Assembly (NCBI RefSeq): GCF_900116445.1
Contig: NZ_FPBH01000006.1
Location: forward strand, 1 to 64,000
Source: Paraburkholderia aspalathi
GTDB lineage: Bacteria; Pseudomonadota; Gammaproteobacteria; Burkholderiales; Burkholderiaceae
Direction: 5' to 3'
Length of the DNA stretch: 64,000 nt
The stretch's first letter is position 1; each line of letters starts with the position of its first letter. This document shows positions 54,775-64,000 of the stretch, in pieces. Both the position numbers and the translations under genes were made by a program. A model generated the notes under the pieces. That model was not told the DNA's origin. It searched no databases and saw only the letters and a program-made list of their open reading frames with translations.

Positions 54775-56729
54775 TGCACCACCGGTGTGCTGTCCGCGCC
54801 GGGTTCGGCGGGTTTCGTCGAACGGCGTCCCAAGCCACGCTTGAGGTGAACCATCAGCAAGGAGATCGCCGCCGGCGTAATGCCGGAGATACGCGACGCC
54901 TGGCCGATGGTTTCAGGGCGGAATTGCGTCAGTTTCTGACGCGCTTCAAACGACAGCCCTCTTACCTCCGCGTAGTCCAACCCCTCCGGCAAACGCGTAC
55001 TTTCGTGCGACTCATTCCGCTCGATCTCATCGGCCTGGCGGTCGATATAGCCTTGATACTTGATGCCAATCTCGATCTGTTCCTTGATCTGGGCGAGCAG
55101 AACGTCGTCTTCGGCTAGCGTCTCAGGCGCAGCACATGCACCCTCGCGCAAACCGCAGACACCGTCGTAAGTCACACCCGGACGGCGCAGCAGATCCGCC
55201 AAACTGTATTCGTGGTCGATCGGCTTGCCGAGCAATGCCGTCGCTTCTTCGGCCGGCAGCGTCTTGGGGTTGACCCACGTCGTGCGAAGGCGCTCTGTTT
55301 CACGTGAAACAGCATCGCGCTTGCGGCTGAATGCGTCCCAACGGACGTCATCGACCACGCCGAGTTCGCGGCCGATCTCCGTCAGACGCATATCGGCGTT
55401 ATCTTCACGAAGGCTCAGACGGTATTCGGCGCGGCTCGTGAACATGCGATACGGCTCGGATACCCCTTGCGTCACCAGATCGTCGACCAGAACACCCAAG
55501 TAGGCCTGATCGCGGCGCGGGCACCATGCATCCTTGCCCTGCACGTGCAAGCCGGCGTTGATCCCCGCCAGCAAACCTTGCGCAGCCGCTTCTTCGTAGC
55601 CGGTTGTGCCATTGATCTGGCCCGCAAAGAACAGCCCGTTGATCACCTTGGTCTCCAGCGATGCCTTCAGCCCTCGCGGATCGAAGTAGTCGTATTCGAT
55701 GGCATATCCCGGCCGCAGAATATGCGCGTGCTCCAAACCACGCATCGAACGCACGAGTTCCAGTTGCACGTCGAACGGCAGGCTGGTGGAAATCCCGTTG
55801 GGATAGAACTCGTTCGTCGTCAGCCCTTCTGGCTCGAGGAAGATCTGATGCGATTCCTTCGACGCAAAACGGTGAATCTTGTCTTCGATCGACGGGCAGT
55901 ACCGCGGCCCCACCCCTTCGATCACGCCGGTGTACATCGGTGAGCGGTCGAGACCACCACGGATGATGTCGTGCGTCCGCTCATTCGTATTCGTGACCCA
56001 GCACGGCACTTGACGCGGATGCTGCTCGACGCGCCCCAGAAACGAGAAAACCGGCACCGGATCCAGATCGCCCGGTTGCTCTTCGAGCTTCGAAAAGTCG
56101 ATCGTCCGACCGTCGATGCGCGGCGGCGTCCCGGTCTTGAGGCGGCCTTGCGGCAGCTTCAGCTCCTTTAGACGACCGGACAGCGACACCGCTGCCGGAT
56201 CGCCGGCACGGCCACCGGTGTAGTTGTTCAAACCCACGTGAATCTTGCCGTCGAGGAACGTCCCAGCCGTCAGCACGACTGCGCGCGAGCGGAAACGAAT
56301 CCCCACCTGCGTCACCGCACCGACCACCCGGTCGCCTTCCACCATCAGATCGTCGACCGCTTGCTGGAACAGCCACAGGTTCGGCTGATTCTCCAGCCGA
56401 TGCCGGATCGCCTGCTTGTACAACAGACGGTCCGCCTGCGCGCGCGTCGCGCGAACGGCAGGCCCCTTCGACGAATTGAGGATGCGGAACTGGATCCCGC
56501 CCTCGTCCGTCGCAGCCGCCATCGCACCGCCGAGCGCATCGACTTCCTTCACCAGATGGCCTTTGCCAATGCCGCCGATGGACGGATTACAGCTCATCTG
56601 ACCGAGGGTTTCGATGTTATGCGTCAACAGGAGCGTCGTATTGCCCATGCGTGCCGAAGCCAAAGCGGCCTCAGTGCCCGCATGACCGCCGCCGACGACG
56701 ATTACGTCAAATTCTGTGGGAAAAAGCAT
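54771..56729 (-). CDS. mnmG: tRNA uridine-5-carboxymethylaminomethyl modification enzyme MnmG
   Basis: A 652-aa FAD protein starting [20 protein letters not shown], the form usual in Burkholderia, with [25 protein letters not shown] middle and [16 protein letters not shown] near residue 370. With MnmE it modifies the wobble uridine of several tRNAs. The frame extends to 56741 (adds four residues); GAGA precedes 56729. A perfect parS lies inside the gene at 55296-55311. Confidence 0.96.
   Translation of the reverse strand: MLFPTEFDVIVVGGGHAGTEAALASARMGNTTLLLTHNIETLGQMSCNPSIGGIGKGHLVKEVDALGGAMAAATDEGGIQFRILNSSKGPAVRATRAQADRLLYKQAIRHRLENQPNLWLFQQAVDDLMVEGDRVVGAVTQVGIRFRSRAVVLTAGTFLDGKIHVGLNNYTGGRAGDPAAVSLSGRLKELKLPQGRLKTGTPPRIDGRTIDFSKLEEQPGDLDPVPVFSFLGRVEQHPRQVPCWVTNTNERTHDIIRGGLDRSPMYTGVIEGVGPRYCPSIEDKIHRFASKESHQIFLEPEGLTTNEFYPNGISTSLPFDVQLELVRSMRGLEHAHILRPGYAIEYDYFDPRGLKASLETKVINGLFFAGQINGTTGYEEAAAQGLLAGINAGLHVQGKDAWCPRRDQAYLGVLVDDLVTQGVSEPYRMFTSRAEYRLSLREDNADMRLTEIGRELGVVDDVRWDAFSRKRDAVSRETERLRTTWVNPKTLPAEEATALLGKPIDHEYSLADLLRRPGVTYDGVCGLREGACAAPETLAEDDVLLAQIKEQIEIGIKYQGYIDRQADEIERNESHESTRLPEGLDYAEVRGLSFEARQKLTQFRPETIGQASRISGITPAAISLLMVHLKRGLGRRSTKPAEPGADSTPVVQ
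55296..55311. promoter_or_regulatory. parS site 1, inside mnmG
   Basis: TGTTTCACGTGAAACA, a perfect 16-base match to the ParB-binding consensus, within mnmG and 2.1 kb from parB. It does not break the reading frame. Confidence 0.95.
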
Positions 56730-56833
56730 CGCAGATCTCACGCCAGATCGTCGCGTGAGCCTTTCAAAGGAAAATGTATGGGCGAATTATAACGGGTTCG
56801 GTTTAGGCCCGAATTTCGGCCGAATGGCCAGGC

Positions 56834-56873
56834 AAGAAAAAAGCGGTGTGTTTCACGTGAAACACACCGCTTT
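56834..56873 (-). terminator. terminator of the liv operon, built on parS
   Basis: The perfect palindrome 56840-56873 folds into a 17-bp stem, and on the minus strand it is followed by a T-run. It lies 32 bp after livF. parS forms the inner part of the stem. Confidence 0.85.
56849..56864. promoter_or_regulatory. parS site 2, inside the livF terminator palindrome
   Basis: A second perfect TGTTTCACGTGAAACA, at the centre of a 34-base palindrome that also acts as a terminator. It lies 120 bp upstream of the mnmG start. Confidence 0.95.
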
Positions 56874-56904
56874 GACCCACAGCGATTTGAACAAAAGTGG
56901 AGAA

Positions 56905-57669
56905 CTAAGCCACTTTCTTGGCCAACCCCAGATACGTCTCGATCACGCGCGGATTCTGCGCCAGATCCGCGGCCGGCCCTTCCAGCGCCAGTTCACCCGT
57001 TTCAAGCACATAGCCGTAGTCGGAAATCTGGAGCGCGGCGCGTGCATTCTGCTCGATCAGCAGCGTCGCCACACCGGTCTGCCGCAGCGCACTAATAATG
57101 TGGAAAATTTCTTTCACGATCAGCGGCGCGAGGCCGAGGCTCGGCTCATCGAGCATCAACAGATCGGGTTTGCCCATCAACGCACGGCCCACCGCAAGCA
57201 TCTGGCGTTCGCCACCGGACAACGTCCCGGCCGCCTGCTTCCGCCGCTCTTTCAAGCGAGGAAAAAGCGTAAAGACCGGCTCGAGCTGATCGAGAAAATT
57301 GCGCTCCCCTGCCCGCTTACGCCGATACGCGCCGAGAACCAGATTGTCTTCAACAGTCATCGACGCAAACAGTTCGCGCTTTTCCGGCACCAGGCACATG
57401 CCGCGCGCGACCCGCTTTTCAACCGGCACAGCGCTAACGTCTTCACCCTGATAGAGGACCGCGCCTCTCGCATGACCCGCGGTCGGCAATGCGCCCATGA
57501 TCGCGTTCAGCAACGTGGACTTGCCCGCGCCGTTCGGACCAATCACCGAGACGATCTGACCAGGGCGCACCTTGATTGCCGCGCCATGCAGCGCTTCGAC
57601 CTTGCCATAGCGGACCGACAAACCGTTCACGTCGAGAATCGGCGCAGCATCATTCATCGTGTTCTCCAT
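56905..57669 (-). CDS. livF: branched-chain amino acid ABC transporter ATPase LivF
   Basis: A 254-aa ABC ATPase: Walker [17 protein letters not shown], signature [15 protein letters not shown], Walker [14 protein letters not shown]. It energises the Liv permease at the inner face. The ATG at 57669 overlaps the TGA of the livM-livG gene; a GTG one codon earlier is possible. Final gene of livH-livMG-livF. Confidence 0.93.
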   Translation of the reverse strand: MENTMNDAAPILDVNGLSVRYGKVEALHGAAIKVRPGQIVSVIGPNGAGKSTLLNAIMGALPTAGHARGAVLYQGEDVSAVPVEKRVARGMCLVPEKRELFASMTVEDNLVLGAYRRKRAGERNFLDQLEPVFTLFPRLKERRKQAAGTLSGGERQMLAVGRALMGKPDLLMLDEPSLGLAPLIVKEIFHIISALRQTGVATLLIEQNARAALQISDYGYVLETGELALEGPAADLAQNPRVIETYLGLAKKVA

Positions 57670-59453
57670 CACTCCACCCCGCCCAGATAGGCTTCGAGCA
57701 CAGCCGGGTCTTGCTGGACATCCTGCGGCAAGCCTTCGGCGATGCGCGTGCCAAACTCCATCACCACCAGCCGATCCGTGAGATTCATCACGAAATCCAT
57801 ATCGTGTTCGACCAGCAGCACGCTCATGCCTTCGGCTTTAAGGCGGCGCAGCAAGTCCGCCAATTGCAGTTTTTCCTGATACCGCAGACCGGCGGCAGGT
57901 TCGTCGAGCAGCAACAGGGTCGGGTCACAGCACAGCGCACGGGCAATTTCGAGAATCCGCTGCTGCCCCAGTGCCAGGCTACCGGCCTCGTCGTACATAT
58001 GCTGTTCAAGTCCGACGCGACGAATCTGGCGAGCAGCTTCCGCCATCAAGCGCGCTTCTTCCCCACCGTTCAGGCGTGCGACGCTGCGCCAGACACCGGC
58101 CTGCCCACGCAGATGCGCGCCGATCGCTACGTTCTCCAACACCGTCATGCCCGGCAGCAGCTTGACGTGCTGGAACGTTCGGCCAATGCCGCGTTTGACG
58201 ATTTCACGTGAACTCAGCGAATCGATACGCTCGCCGCAAAACGTGATTTCGCCGCTCGTTGCCTGCAGCACACCCGTGACCAGATTGAAGGTGGTCGACT
58301 TGCCAGCGCCGTTCGGCCCGATCAAACCGATGATCTGCCCGGCTTTCACCTCGAAGCTGACGTCGTTCACCGCGACCAGCCCGCCGAACTGCTTGCGCGC
58401 CTTGTTCACCGTCAACAGGTTTTCGCCCGCCGCTGGCCTGCTGCGCTGCGGCAATGGCTCTGCATGATCCGACAGATGCGCACGCGGCCCCTTCGGGAAA
58501 AACCGCGCGACAAACGGCCAGACGCCCTGGCGAGCGTATTGCAGCAACAGCACCATCAAGATGCCGAACACGATCACTTCGAAGTTGCCGTTCTCGCCGA
58601 GCAGCTTCGGCAGCAGGGTTTGCAGATAATCCTGCAGCACGGTCAGGATTGCCGCACCGAGCACAGCGCCCCAGACATGCGACACGCCCCCCACCACCGC
58701 CATGAACAGAAACTCGATGCCGTGGTTCAGACCAAAGGGCGTCGGATTCACCGCGCGTTGCAGGTGCGCGTACAGGAAGCCTGAAATCGACGCCAACACC
58801 GCGGCATAGACAAAGATCACTACACGCATCCAGCCCGTATTGACGCCCATCGCTTCGGCCATCATGCCGCCGCCGCGCAAAGCACGGATCGCCCGCCCCG
58901 GCCTGCTATTAAGCAGATTTTGAACAGAAATCACCGCGCCGAGCACCACCACCCAGATCAGGTAATAGATATGACGGCCGGACTCCAGGTTGATACCAAA
59001 AACATTCAGCACCGGAATCCCATTGATGCCGTCGTACTTGCCGAGCATCTCCAGGTTGCCAAACAGATAGAACAGCGCGAGCCCCCAAGCAATCGTGCCG
59101 AGCGGCAGAAAGTGACCCGACAGCCGCATCGTCACGAGCCCGAGCATCAGCGCGATCAGCGCCGTTACCACCACGCCCGCGATCAGCGCGAGCCAAGGCG
59201 ACACACCGTACGCCGTCGTCAGATACGCGGTCGCATACGCGCCGATGCCGACGAACGCCGCCTGCCCGAAGCTCGTCATCCCGCCGATACCCGTCAGCAG
59301 CACGAGACCGATCGCGACGATCGAATAAAGGCCGATGTAGTTGAGCAGCGTCACCCAGTACTCGGGCACATGAATCGGATGCGGCAGCACCGGCAACGCG
59401 AACAGCACGACGAGGAACAACCAGAAGAACTTGTTTTGCATGATCCGTTTCAT
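57669..59453 (-). CDS. fused LivM permease and LivG ATPase
   Basis: A 594-aa fusion. Residues 1 to about 325 are a LivM-type permease with eight to ten hydrophobic segments and [19 protein letters not shown]. Residues about 345-594 are a LivG-type ATPase: Walker [17 protein letters not shown], signature [15 protein letters not shown], Walker [12 protein letters not shown]. Such fused forms occur in Burkholderiales. No frameshift is needed. GGAGTGACACG precedes the ATG; it starts 4 bp after livH. Confidence 0.92.
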   Translation of the reverse strand: MKRIMQNKFFWLFLVVLFALPVLPHPIHVPEYWVTLLNYIGLYSIVAIGLVLLTGIGGMTSFGQAAFVGIGAYATAYLTTAYGVSPWLALIAGVVVTALIALMLGLVTMRLSGHFLPLGTIAWGLALFYLFGNLEMLGKYDGINGIPVLNVFGINLESGRHIYYLIWVVVLGAVISVQNLLNSRPGRAIRALRGGGMMAEAMGVNTGWMRVVIFVYAAVLASISGFLYAHLQRAVNPTPFGLNHGIEFLFMAVVGGVSHVWGAVLGAAILTVLQDYLQTLLPKLLGENGNFEVIVFGILMVLLLQYARQGVWPFVARFFPKGPRAHLSDHAEPLPQRSRPAAGENLLTVNKARKQFGGLVAVNDVSFEVKAGQIIGLIGPNGAGKSTTFNLVTGVLQATSGEITFCGERIDSLSSREIVKRGIGRTFQHVKLLPGMTVLENVAIGAHLRGQAGVWRSVARLNGGEEARLMAEAARQIRRVGLEQHMYDEAGSLALGQQRILEIARALCCDPTLLLLDEPAAGLRYQEKLQLADLLRRLKAEGMSVLLVEHDMDFVMNLTDRLVVMEFGTRIAEGLPQDVQQDPAVLEAYLGGVE

Positions 59454-59457
59454 CGTG

Positions 59458-60513
59458 TCACTCCTCTTCCTCTTCCGAGTGCGGGCTGGCCAGACTCCGC
59501 CACAACAGCACCGGGATGATCAGCGTGAACACGATCACTTCCTTATAGGCGCTCGCCCAGAACGACGAATACGACTCCAGAAGACCGACGAGGATCGAGC
59601 CCGCGGCTGCCAGCGGATAGCTGACCAGGCCGCCGATAATCGCCCCCACAAAGCCCTTCAAACCAATCAGGAAGCCCGAGTCGTAGTAGATGGTGGTCAA
59701 GGGTGCGACCAGGATGCCGCACAGCGCACCGAGGCCCGCCGCGAGCGTGAACGCGAGGCGCCCTGCCTGCGTCGTGCCGATGCCGACGAGCCGCGCGCCG
59801 AGCCGGTTCACGGACGTTGCGCGCAAAGCCTTGCCGGAGATCGAGCGATCGAAATACAGATACAGCCCGCCGATCAGCACCACCGCCGTGCCGACCACCC
59901 ACAGGCTTTGCCCGGAAATCGACAGCGTGCCGAGGTTGAAGGTCGCATCGGAGAACGCCGTGGTGCGCGAGCCTTCCGCACCGAACATCACGAGCCCGAG
60001 GCCGACCATCGCAAAGTGCACCGCCACCGCGACGATCAACAGCAGCAGCGTGGTCGCCTCCGCGATCGGCTCGTACGCGAGCCGGTAGACGAAAGGCCCC
60101 ATCGGAATCACGATCAGCAGCGTCAGCGCGATCTGCGCGATCATCGGCAGCGAATGCAGGAAAACACCCTGCGTGAGCGCGTACACCGCAATCGGAAACA
60201 GCAGATATTTGCCGACCAGCATCACCAGTGTGCGCGCCGCATGCCGGCGTCTTTCGGGATGCCGCACCAGCCCCGCTATCTCGACGACAAAGCATGCCGC
60301 GCCCATCGCCATCAACAACCAGCACGTGGCCGGAAATTTTTGTGTTTGCAGTGCGGCGAGCGTCAGCGCGCCGTACGAAACAAACTCGCCCTGCGGGATG
60401 AAGATCACCCGCGTGACGGAGAACACCAGCACTAGCGCAAGCGCGAGCAGCGCGTAGATCGCGCCGGTGGTGATGCCGTCCTGTGCGAGGATCGCCGCAA
60501 TTGATAGATCCAT
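59458..60513 (-). CDS. livH: branched-chain amino acid permease LivH
   Basis: A 351-aa membrane protein with about eight hydrophobic segments. ITTGAIYALLALALVLVFSV lies near the start, and the conserved loop FIPQGEFVSYGALT and GLKGFVGAIIGGLVSYPLAA follow. A longer than usual central part (residues 70-110) carries the basic VRHPERRRHAARTL. It pairs with the LivM half of the next gene. Confidence 0.92.
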   Translation of the reverse strand: MDLSIAAILAQDGITTGAIYALLALALVLVFSVTRVIFIPQGEFVSYGALTLAALQTQKFPATCWLLMAMGAACFVVEIAGLVRHPERRRHAARTLVMLVGKYLLFPIAVYALTQGVFLHSLPMIAQIALTLLIVIPMGPFVYRLAYEPIAEATTLLLLIVAVAVHFAMVGLGLVMFGAEGSRTTAFSDATFNLGTLSISGQSLWVVGTAVVLIGGLYLYFDRSISGKALRATSVNRLGARLVGIGTTQAGRLAFTLAAGLGALCGILVAPLTTIYYDSGFLIGLKGFVGAIIGGLVSYPLAAAGSILVGLLESYSSFWASAYKEVIVFTLIIPVLLWRSLASPHSEEEEE

Positions 60514-60601
60514 ACTTCCTCGTCCTGAAGCGTCGAAGTCAAAACCGGGAACAGTCGTGGCGGCAGAACGCGCGGCCGGCCACTAACCAGCGATGCCTGA
60601 A

Positions 60602-60640
60602 AAAGCGACCGCCGCGCCGGAATACGGCGCAGCGGTCGTT
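60602..60640 (-). terminator. hairpin between livK-type gene and livH
   Basis: CGACCGCCGCGCC pairs with GGCGCAGCGGTCG, one mismatch; on the minus strand it ends in CTTTTTC. It can lower transcription of livH-livMG-livF relative to the abundant binding protein. Confidence 0.7.
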
Positions 60641-60717
60641 GCCATTGTCATCGAACAGAATGGCAATGCGGCGTCTTGCGCCGCATGCTGCGCGAGAGGC
60701 GCGTATCGTTTTTGTTG

Positions 60718-61878
60718 TTAGTCGTTCAGCAGCTTCCACTTGCCGTCGACGATCTGCACGATCACGCGTGCGCGCTTGTCGAGGCCGTTGTGGTCGGTCG
60801 TCGTGGTGTTCATGATGCCGTGCGAGACCGGCAGTTCCTTGATGTTTTCAAGCGCGCTGCGCAGTGCCATGCGGAACGCTTCGCTGCCCGGTTGAGCGGT
60901 CTTCAGCGCGACCGGAATCGCAGCTTGCAGCATCTGGCCGGCGTCCCATGCGTGACCGCCGAAGGTCGCCACCGAGCCCGCGCCATACGCTTTCTCATAC
61001 GCGTCCTTGTAGGCTTCCGACGACTTCTTCACCGGATTCGAATCCGGCAGCTGATCGGCTACGAGGATCGGACCAGCCGGCAGGAGTTCGCCTTCGCAAT
61101 CCTTGCCGCACACGCGCAGGAAGTCGTTGTTGGCGACGCCGTGCGTCTGGTAGACCTTGCCCTTGTAGCCACGCTCCTTGAGCGTCTTGGCCGGCAGCGC
61201 CGACGGCGTACCCGCGCCCGCGATCAACACCGCATCCGGGTTCGCGCCCATCGTCTTCAGCACCTGGCCGGTCACCGAGGCATCGGTGCGGTTAAAGCGT
61301 TCATTGGAGACGATCTTCAGATGATGTGCCGCGGCCGCCGCGGTGAAGACGTTGTTCCAGCCGTCACCGTACGCATCCGCGAAGCCGATGAAGCCAACCG
61401 TCTTCACGCCGTGACGCTCCATGTAGTCGGCGATCGCGTCAGCCATCAGGCTGTCGTTTTGCGGTGGTTTGAAGGCCCATGCGCGCTTGGCGTCCATCGG
61501 CGAAATGATCGCAGCCGATGCCGCCAGCGAGATCATCGGCGTCTTGCCTTCAGCCGCAGCGTCGAGCATCGCCAGCGAATTCGGCGTGACGGTCGAACCG
61601 ACGATGGCGTCGACGTGGTCTTCGTCGATCAGCTTGCGCGTGTTCTGCACGGCCTTGCCGGTGTCCGATCCATCGTCGAGGATGATGTATTGCACCGTCT
61701 TGCCGCCGATCTCTTTCGGCAGCAGCGCGATCGTGTTCTTTTCAGGAATCCCGAGCGATGCAGCCGGCCCCGTGGTGGACAGCGTGACGCCGATTTTCAC
61801 CTGCGCGAAGGCAGCGCCCGCGCCGCACATCAACGCCATCGCGATACCGGTGCGTACCCATTGCTTTGTCTTTTTCAT
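60718..61878 (-). CDS. branched-chain amino acid binding protein, copy 1
   Basis: A 386-aa periplasmic protein with a signal peptide (TGIAMALMCGAGAAFA) and the type I fold: VKIGVTLSTTGPAASLGIPE, IGSTVTPNSLAMLD-type strand and GFIGFADAYGDGW. It is the ligand receptor for the Liv permease next to it. Start 61878 (GGAGACTTGC upstream) is preferred over 61890. It is a close paralogue of the gene at 62297. Confidence 0.93.
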   Translation of the reverse strand: MKKTKQWVRTGIAMALMCGAGAAFAQVKIGVTLSTTGPAASLGIPEKNTIALLPKEIGGKTVQYIILDDGSDTGKAVQNTRKLIDEDHVDAIVGSTVTPNSLAMLDAAAEGKTPMISLAASAAIISPMDAKRAWAFKPPQNDSLMADAIADYMERHGVKTVGFIGFADAYGDGWNNVFTAAAAAHHLKIVSNERFNRTDASVTGQVLKTMGANPDAVLIAGAGTPSALPAKTLKERGYKGKVYQTHGVANNDFLRVCGKDCEGELLPAGPILVADQLPDSNPVKKSSEAYKDAYEKAYGAGSVATFGGHAWDAGQMLQAAIPVALKTAQPGSEAFRMALRSALENIKELPVSHGIMNTTTTDHNGLDKRARVIVQIVDGKWKLLND

Positions 61879-62059
61879 GCAAGTCTCCAAACGCTTTGAA
61901 GCGCGTATCTGTAATCCGGCGCACGGGCCGGGTGTCTGAATCTAGTTATAGGGTTCAGGCATGCCAAGCATGGTTTTCCCTGCTCAACATCAACGCCGTC
62001 GCCGTTCTGGTGCAACTCCCCTGCTGCGAACCACTACTGCGATTTCTAATGCCCGAAAC

Positions 62060-62073
62060 ACTAACATGTTAGT
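62060..62073. promoter_or_regulatory. perfect palindrome upstream of binding protein copy 1
   Basis: ACTAACATGTTAGT, a gapless 14-base palindrome, 182 bp ahead of the gene and between the two paralogues. It may be an operator. Confidence 0.4.
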
Positions 62074-62234
62074 AGTATTGCGTTCTGCATCATTCACGGT
62101 CAATAGACTGTCGCCCGAATGCGGGTTTGTCCTGAAACGGGCCGCTTAGGCCGCGCTTTTGACCGCGTTTTCATCTCCGATGTTTCGCTTGTCCAACACA
62201 CTTCAAGCGCCGCCAATCATCAAATGCGGGCAAT

Positions 62235-62267
62235 AAAAAAGACGCGGCAACTGCACGCGTCTTTTTT
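62235..62267 (-). terminator. Rho-independent terminator
   Basis: AAAAAAGACGCG pairs with CGCGTCTTTTTT. It ends binding protein copy 2 on the minus strand, so the two copies have separate transcripts. Confidence 0.92.
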
Positions 62268-62296
62268 GAGTGGGTTCCGTATCGCTTCGCCTTCGC

Positions 62297-63463
62297 TCAG
62301 TCGCCGGACAGCTTCCACTTGCCGCCGGCGATCTCCACCATCACACGCGCCCGCTGGTCGAGACCAGCGTGGTCGTTCGCGCTCATGTTGAAGATGCCGT
62401 GGGAAGCGGGCATGTCTTTCGTGTTTTCGAGTGCCGCACGTAGCGCTTCGCGGAACGCAGGCGTGCCCGGCTGACCTTTCTTCAGCGCAAGCGGGATCGC
62501 GCGTTGCAACAGCAAGCCTGCATCCCAAGCGTGACCGCCGAATGTCGAGACCGAACCGGCGCCGTACGCCGCTTCATACGCATGCTTGTAGGCGAGCGCG
62601 GACTTCTTCACCGGGTTCGAATCGGGCAACTGGTCAGCGACCAGCAACGGACCGGCTGGCAGATAGGTGCCTTCGCAATCCTTGCCGCACACGCGCAGGA
62701 AGTCGTTATTGGCGACGCCGTGCGTCTGATAGTACTTGCCCTTGTAGCCGCGTTCCTTGAGGGTTTTCTGCGGCAATGCGGCCGGTGTGCCCGCGCCGGC
62801 GACCAGCACCGCATCCGCGTTCTGCGACATGATCTTCAGCACCTGGCCCGTCACCGAAGCGTCGTTGCGCGCGAAGCGTTCGTTCGCGACGATCTTGATC
62901 TTCGCGAGATCGGCCGCCTTGCCGAACTCCTTGAACCAGTTCTCGCCGTACGCATCTGCAAAGCCGATGAACGCGACCGTCTTCACACCGTGATTCGACA
63001 TATGCTGCGCGATCGCGGTGGCCATCAGAATGTCGTTTTGCGGTGTCTTGAAGACCCACGCGCGCTTCGCATCCATCGGTTCGACGATGCTCGCCGCGGC
63101 GGCCATGGAGATCATCGGTGTGGTGCTTTCGGAGGCGACGTCGATCATGGCCAGCGAGTTCGGCACGACGGTCGAGCCGATCAACGCATCCACATGATCT
63201 TCGCTGGTGAGCTTGCGTGCGTTCTTGACGGCCTGGGTTGAATCCGTGGCGTCGTCGAGCACGATGTAGTCAATCTTCTGCCCTGCCACTTCTTTAGGCA
63301 GCAGCGCGATCGTGTTCTTTTCCGGAATACCAAGCGACGCAGCCGGCCCCGTTGCCGACACCGTGACGCCGATTTTCACGTCCGCGAATGCGTGGCCACT
63401 CCATGCCGCGGATACCCCGGTGGCGACCAATGCCGCGCTCATCCAACGCAATGCCGACTTCAT
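62297..63463 (-). CDS. branched-chain amino acid binding protein, copy 2
   Basis: A 388-aa protein with a signal peptide (LVATGVSAAWSGHAFA) and strong likeness to copy 1: VKIGVTVSATGPAASLGIPE, then KEVAGQKIDYIVLDDATDS and GFIGFADAYGENWFKEF, with two matching cysteines in RVCGKDCEG. AGAGGAGCGGG precedes the ATG. A terminator separates it from copy 1. A TetR-type palindrome is 56 bp upstream. Confidence 0.92.
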   Translation of the reverse strand: MKSALRWMSAALVATGVSAAWSGHAFADVKIGVTVSATGPAASLGIPEKNTIALLPKEVAGQKIDYIVLDDATDSTQAVKNARKLTSEDHVDALIGSTVVPNSLAMIDVASESTTPMISMAAAASIVEPMDAKRAWVFKTPQNDILMATAIAQHMSNHGVKTVAFIGFADAYGENWFKEFGKAADLAKIKIVANERFARNDASVTGQVLKIMSQNADAVLVAGAGTPAALPQKTLKERGYKGKYYQTHGVANNDFLRVCGKDCEGTYLPAGPLLVADQLPDSNPVKKSALAYKHAYEAAYGAGSVSTFGGHAWDAGLLLQRAIPLALKKGQPGTPAFREALRAALENTKDMPASHGIFNMSANDHAGLDQRARVMVEIAGGKWKLSGD

Positions 63464-63518
63464 CCCGCTCCTCTGTCTACCCCGTTATTCATTTGAATCC
63501 AAATCCGCAGACTTGAAT

Positions 63519-63538
63519 CACCGACCGCTCGGTCGGTG
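63519..63538. promoter_or_regulatory. TetR-type operator candidate
   Basis: CACCGACC-GCTC-GGTCGGTG, perfect eight-base arms. The ACCGACC...GGTCGGT shape is common for TetR-family repressors. It lies in the promoter region of binding protein copy 2. Confidence 0.5.
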
Positions 63539-63681
63539 AATGGCAAGTTTAGCGGACGAAAGCCCCGCGCTGCAAGCATTTTGCAGGGTAAGGGCAGATG
63601 AAATCGGGGGTGGCTCGGTGAATAAAAAAGGGTCACCGAATTAGCGGAGAAATTGAATGGCGAATAACGAAAAGCACAAAT

Positions 63682-63717
63682 AAAAAGCGCTGTTGGATAT
63701 CAATCCAACAGCGCTTT
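63682..63717 (-). terminator. strong hairpin with T-run
   Basis: Perfect 15-base arms (63684-63698, 63703-63717) around ATCA; on the minus strand the stem is followed by TTTTTA-like bases. It should end a minus-strand transcript that comes from beyond the window. I see no gene in 63721-64000. Confidence 0.8.
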
Positions 63718-64000
63718 CGTCTGGGCACTGAGTGCCTCATTGTCTCCTCGTTCTCCACCTGCAAAATTCGTGGTGCATCAGAACTGCATGAAGATTAAAC
63801 GAGCACCCTCCCCCTTACAACTAGCAATTACCCTAGTGGTGCACTGCGGCACAAATGTGGGGCACGTTTTGTTCCGATTTAGCGCGAGGCCGGCCTGCGC
63901 GCAACGCAAGATCCAGCCTGACCGATTTCACGAGCGCCGAATTATATCGGATGCCAAAGCAATTTGAAATTCAGCGTCCCCTCATTGCCGCCTCATTGCC

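Noticed and set aside
58200..58215. A third parS-like site in the livM-livG gene
   Set aside because: Only the central 11 bases TTTCACGTGAA match; all five outer positions differ from the 16-base consensus, so ParB binding is doubtful.
63740..63967. A 75-codon plus-strand frame at the right edge
   Set aside because: No ribosome site, and the composition is unlike the neighbouring genes.

Overview
The window is from a high-GC betaproteobacterium, almost certainly Burkholderia or Paraburkholderia, main chromosome close to the replication origin. The evidence is the gene order mnmG-rsmG-parA-parB-atpIBEFHAGDC, two perfect ParB-binding parS sites, and the protein sequences themselves.

Positions 1-11,050 are accessory DNA, with visibly lower GC and less biased third codon positions than the rest. 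First comes a minus-strand run of small genes (193-1754): a HAD-fold protein, a BPSL0761-type small protein and two unrecognised proteins. Next is a protein made of two DUF6471-like repeats (2169-2708). Two further HAD-fold paralogues lie on the plus strand (2858-3861); both have lost catalytic nucleophile residues that the first one keeps. Matching TGTGTG-N4-CACACA palindromes flank the DUF6471-like gene. After a 900-bp gene-poor stretch with a long hairpin comes a Tn7-like transposition module: an unrecognised 250-aa protein, a TnsA-TnsB fusion, the AAA+ ATPase TnsC and a TnsD/TniQ target selector. These four genes are overlapping or tightly spaced. The module ends 50-80 bp from the 3' end of tRNA-Arg(CCG), which is the likely attachment site.

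From 11,055 rightwards the DNA is core chromosome. It holds a dihaem cytochrome c, an NTF2-like protein, Rep helicase, a Gfo/Idh/MocA oxidoreductase and a small lipoprotein. A tandem glycine riboswitch with a clear sigma-70 promoter then leads gcvT-gcvH-gcvP; an alginate-lyase-family protein and sdaA follow. Together these genes turn excess glycine into one-carbon units and serine into pyruvate. A ThDP enzyme, a PepSY protein and an MqsR/MqsA-like toxin-antitoxin pair follow.

Next, mostly on the minus strand, are a branched-chain amino acid binding protein and full-length PutA, which are probably functionally linked. A small Cys-rich protein coupled to a YeiH-type exporter, priA, hemE, a PheC-like periplasmic dehydratase (plus strand) and an acyl-CoA synthetase complete this stretch.

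The ATP synthase operon reads leftwards from a recognisable promoter at about 51.5 kb. Right of it lie parB, parA, rsmG and mnmG. One parS site is inside mnmG; the other is built into the terminator palindrome of the following transport operon. The window closes with a Liv system: livF, a livM-livG fusion, livH and two tandem binding-protein paralogues. TetR-type and other palindromes mark its promoter regions.

I found no CRISPR array, no rRNA and no complete insertion sequence. All family assignments come from reading the sequences; no database search was run.
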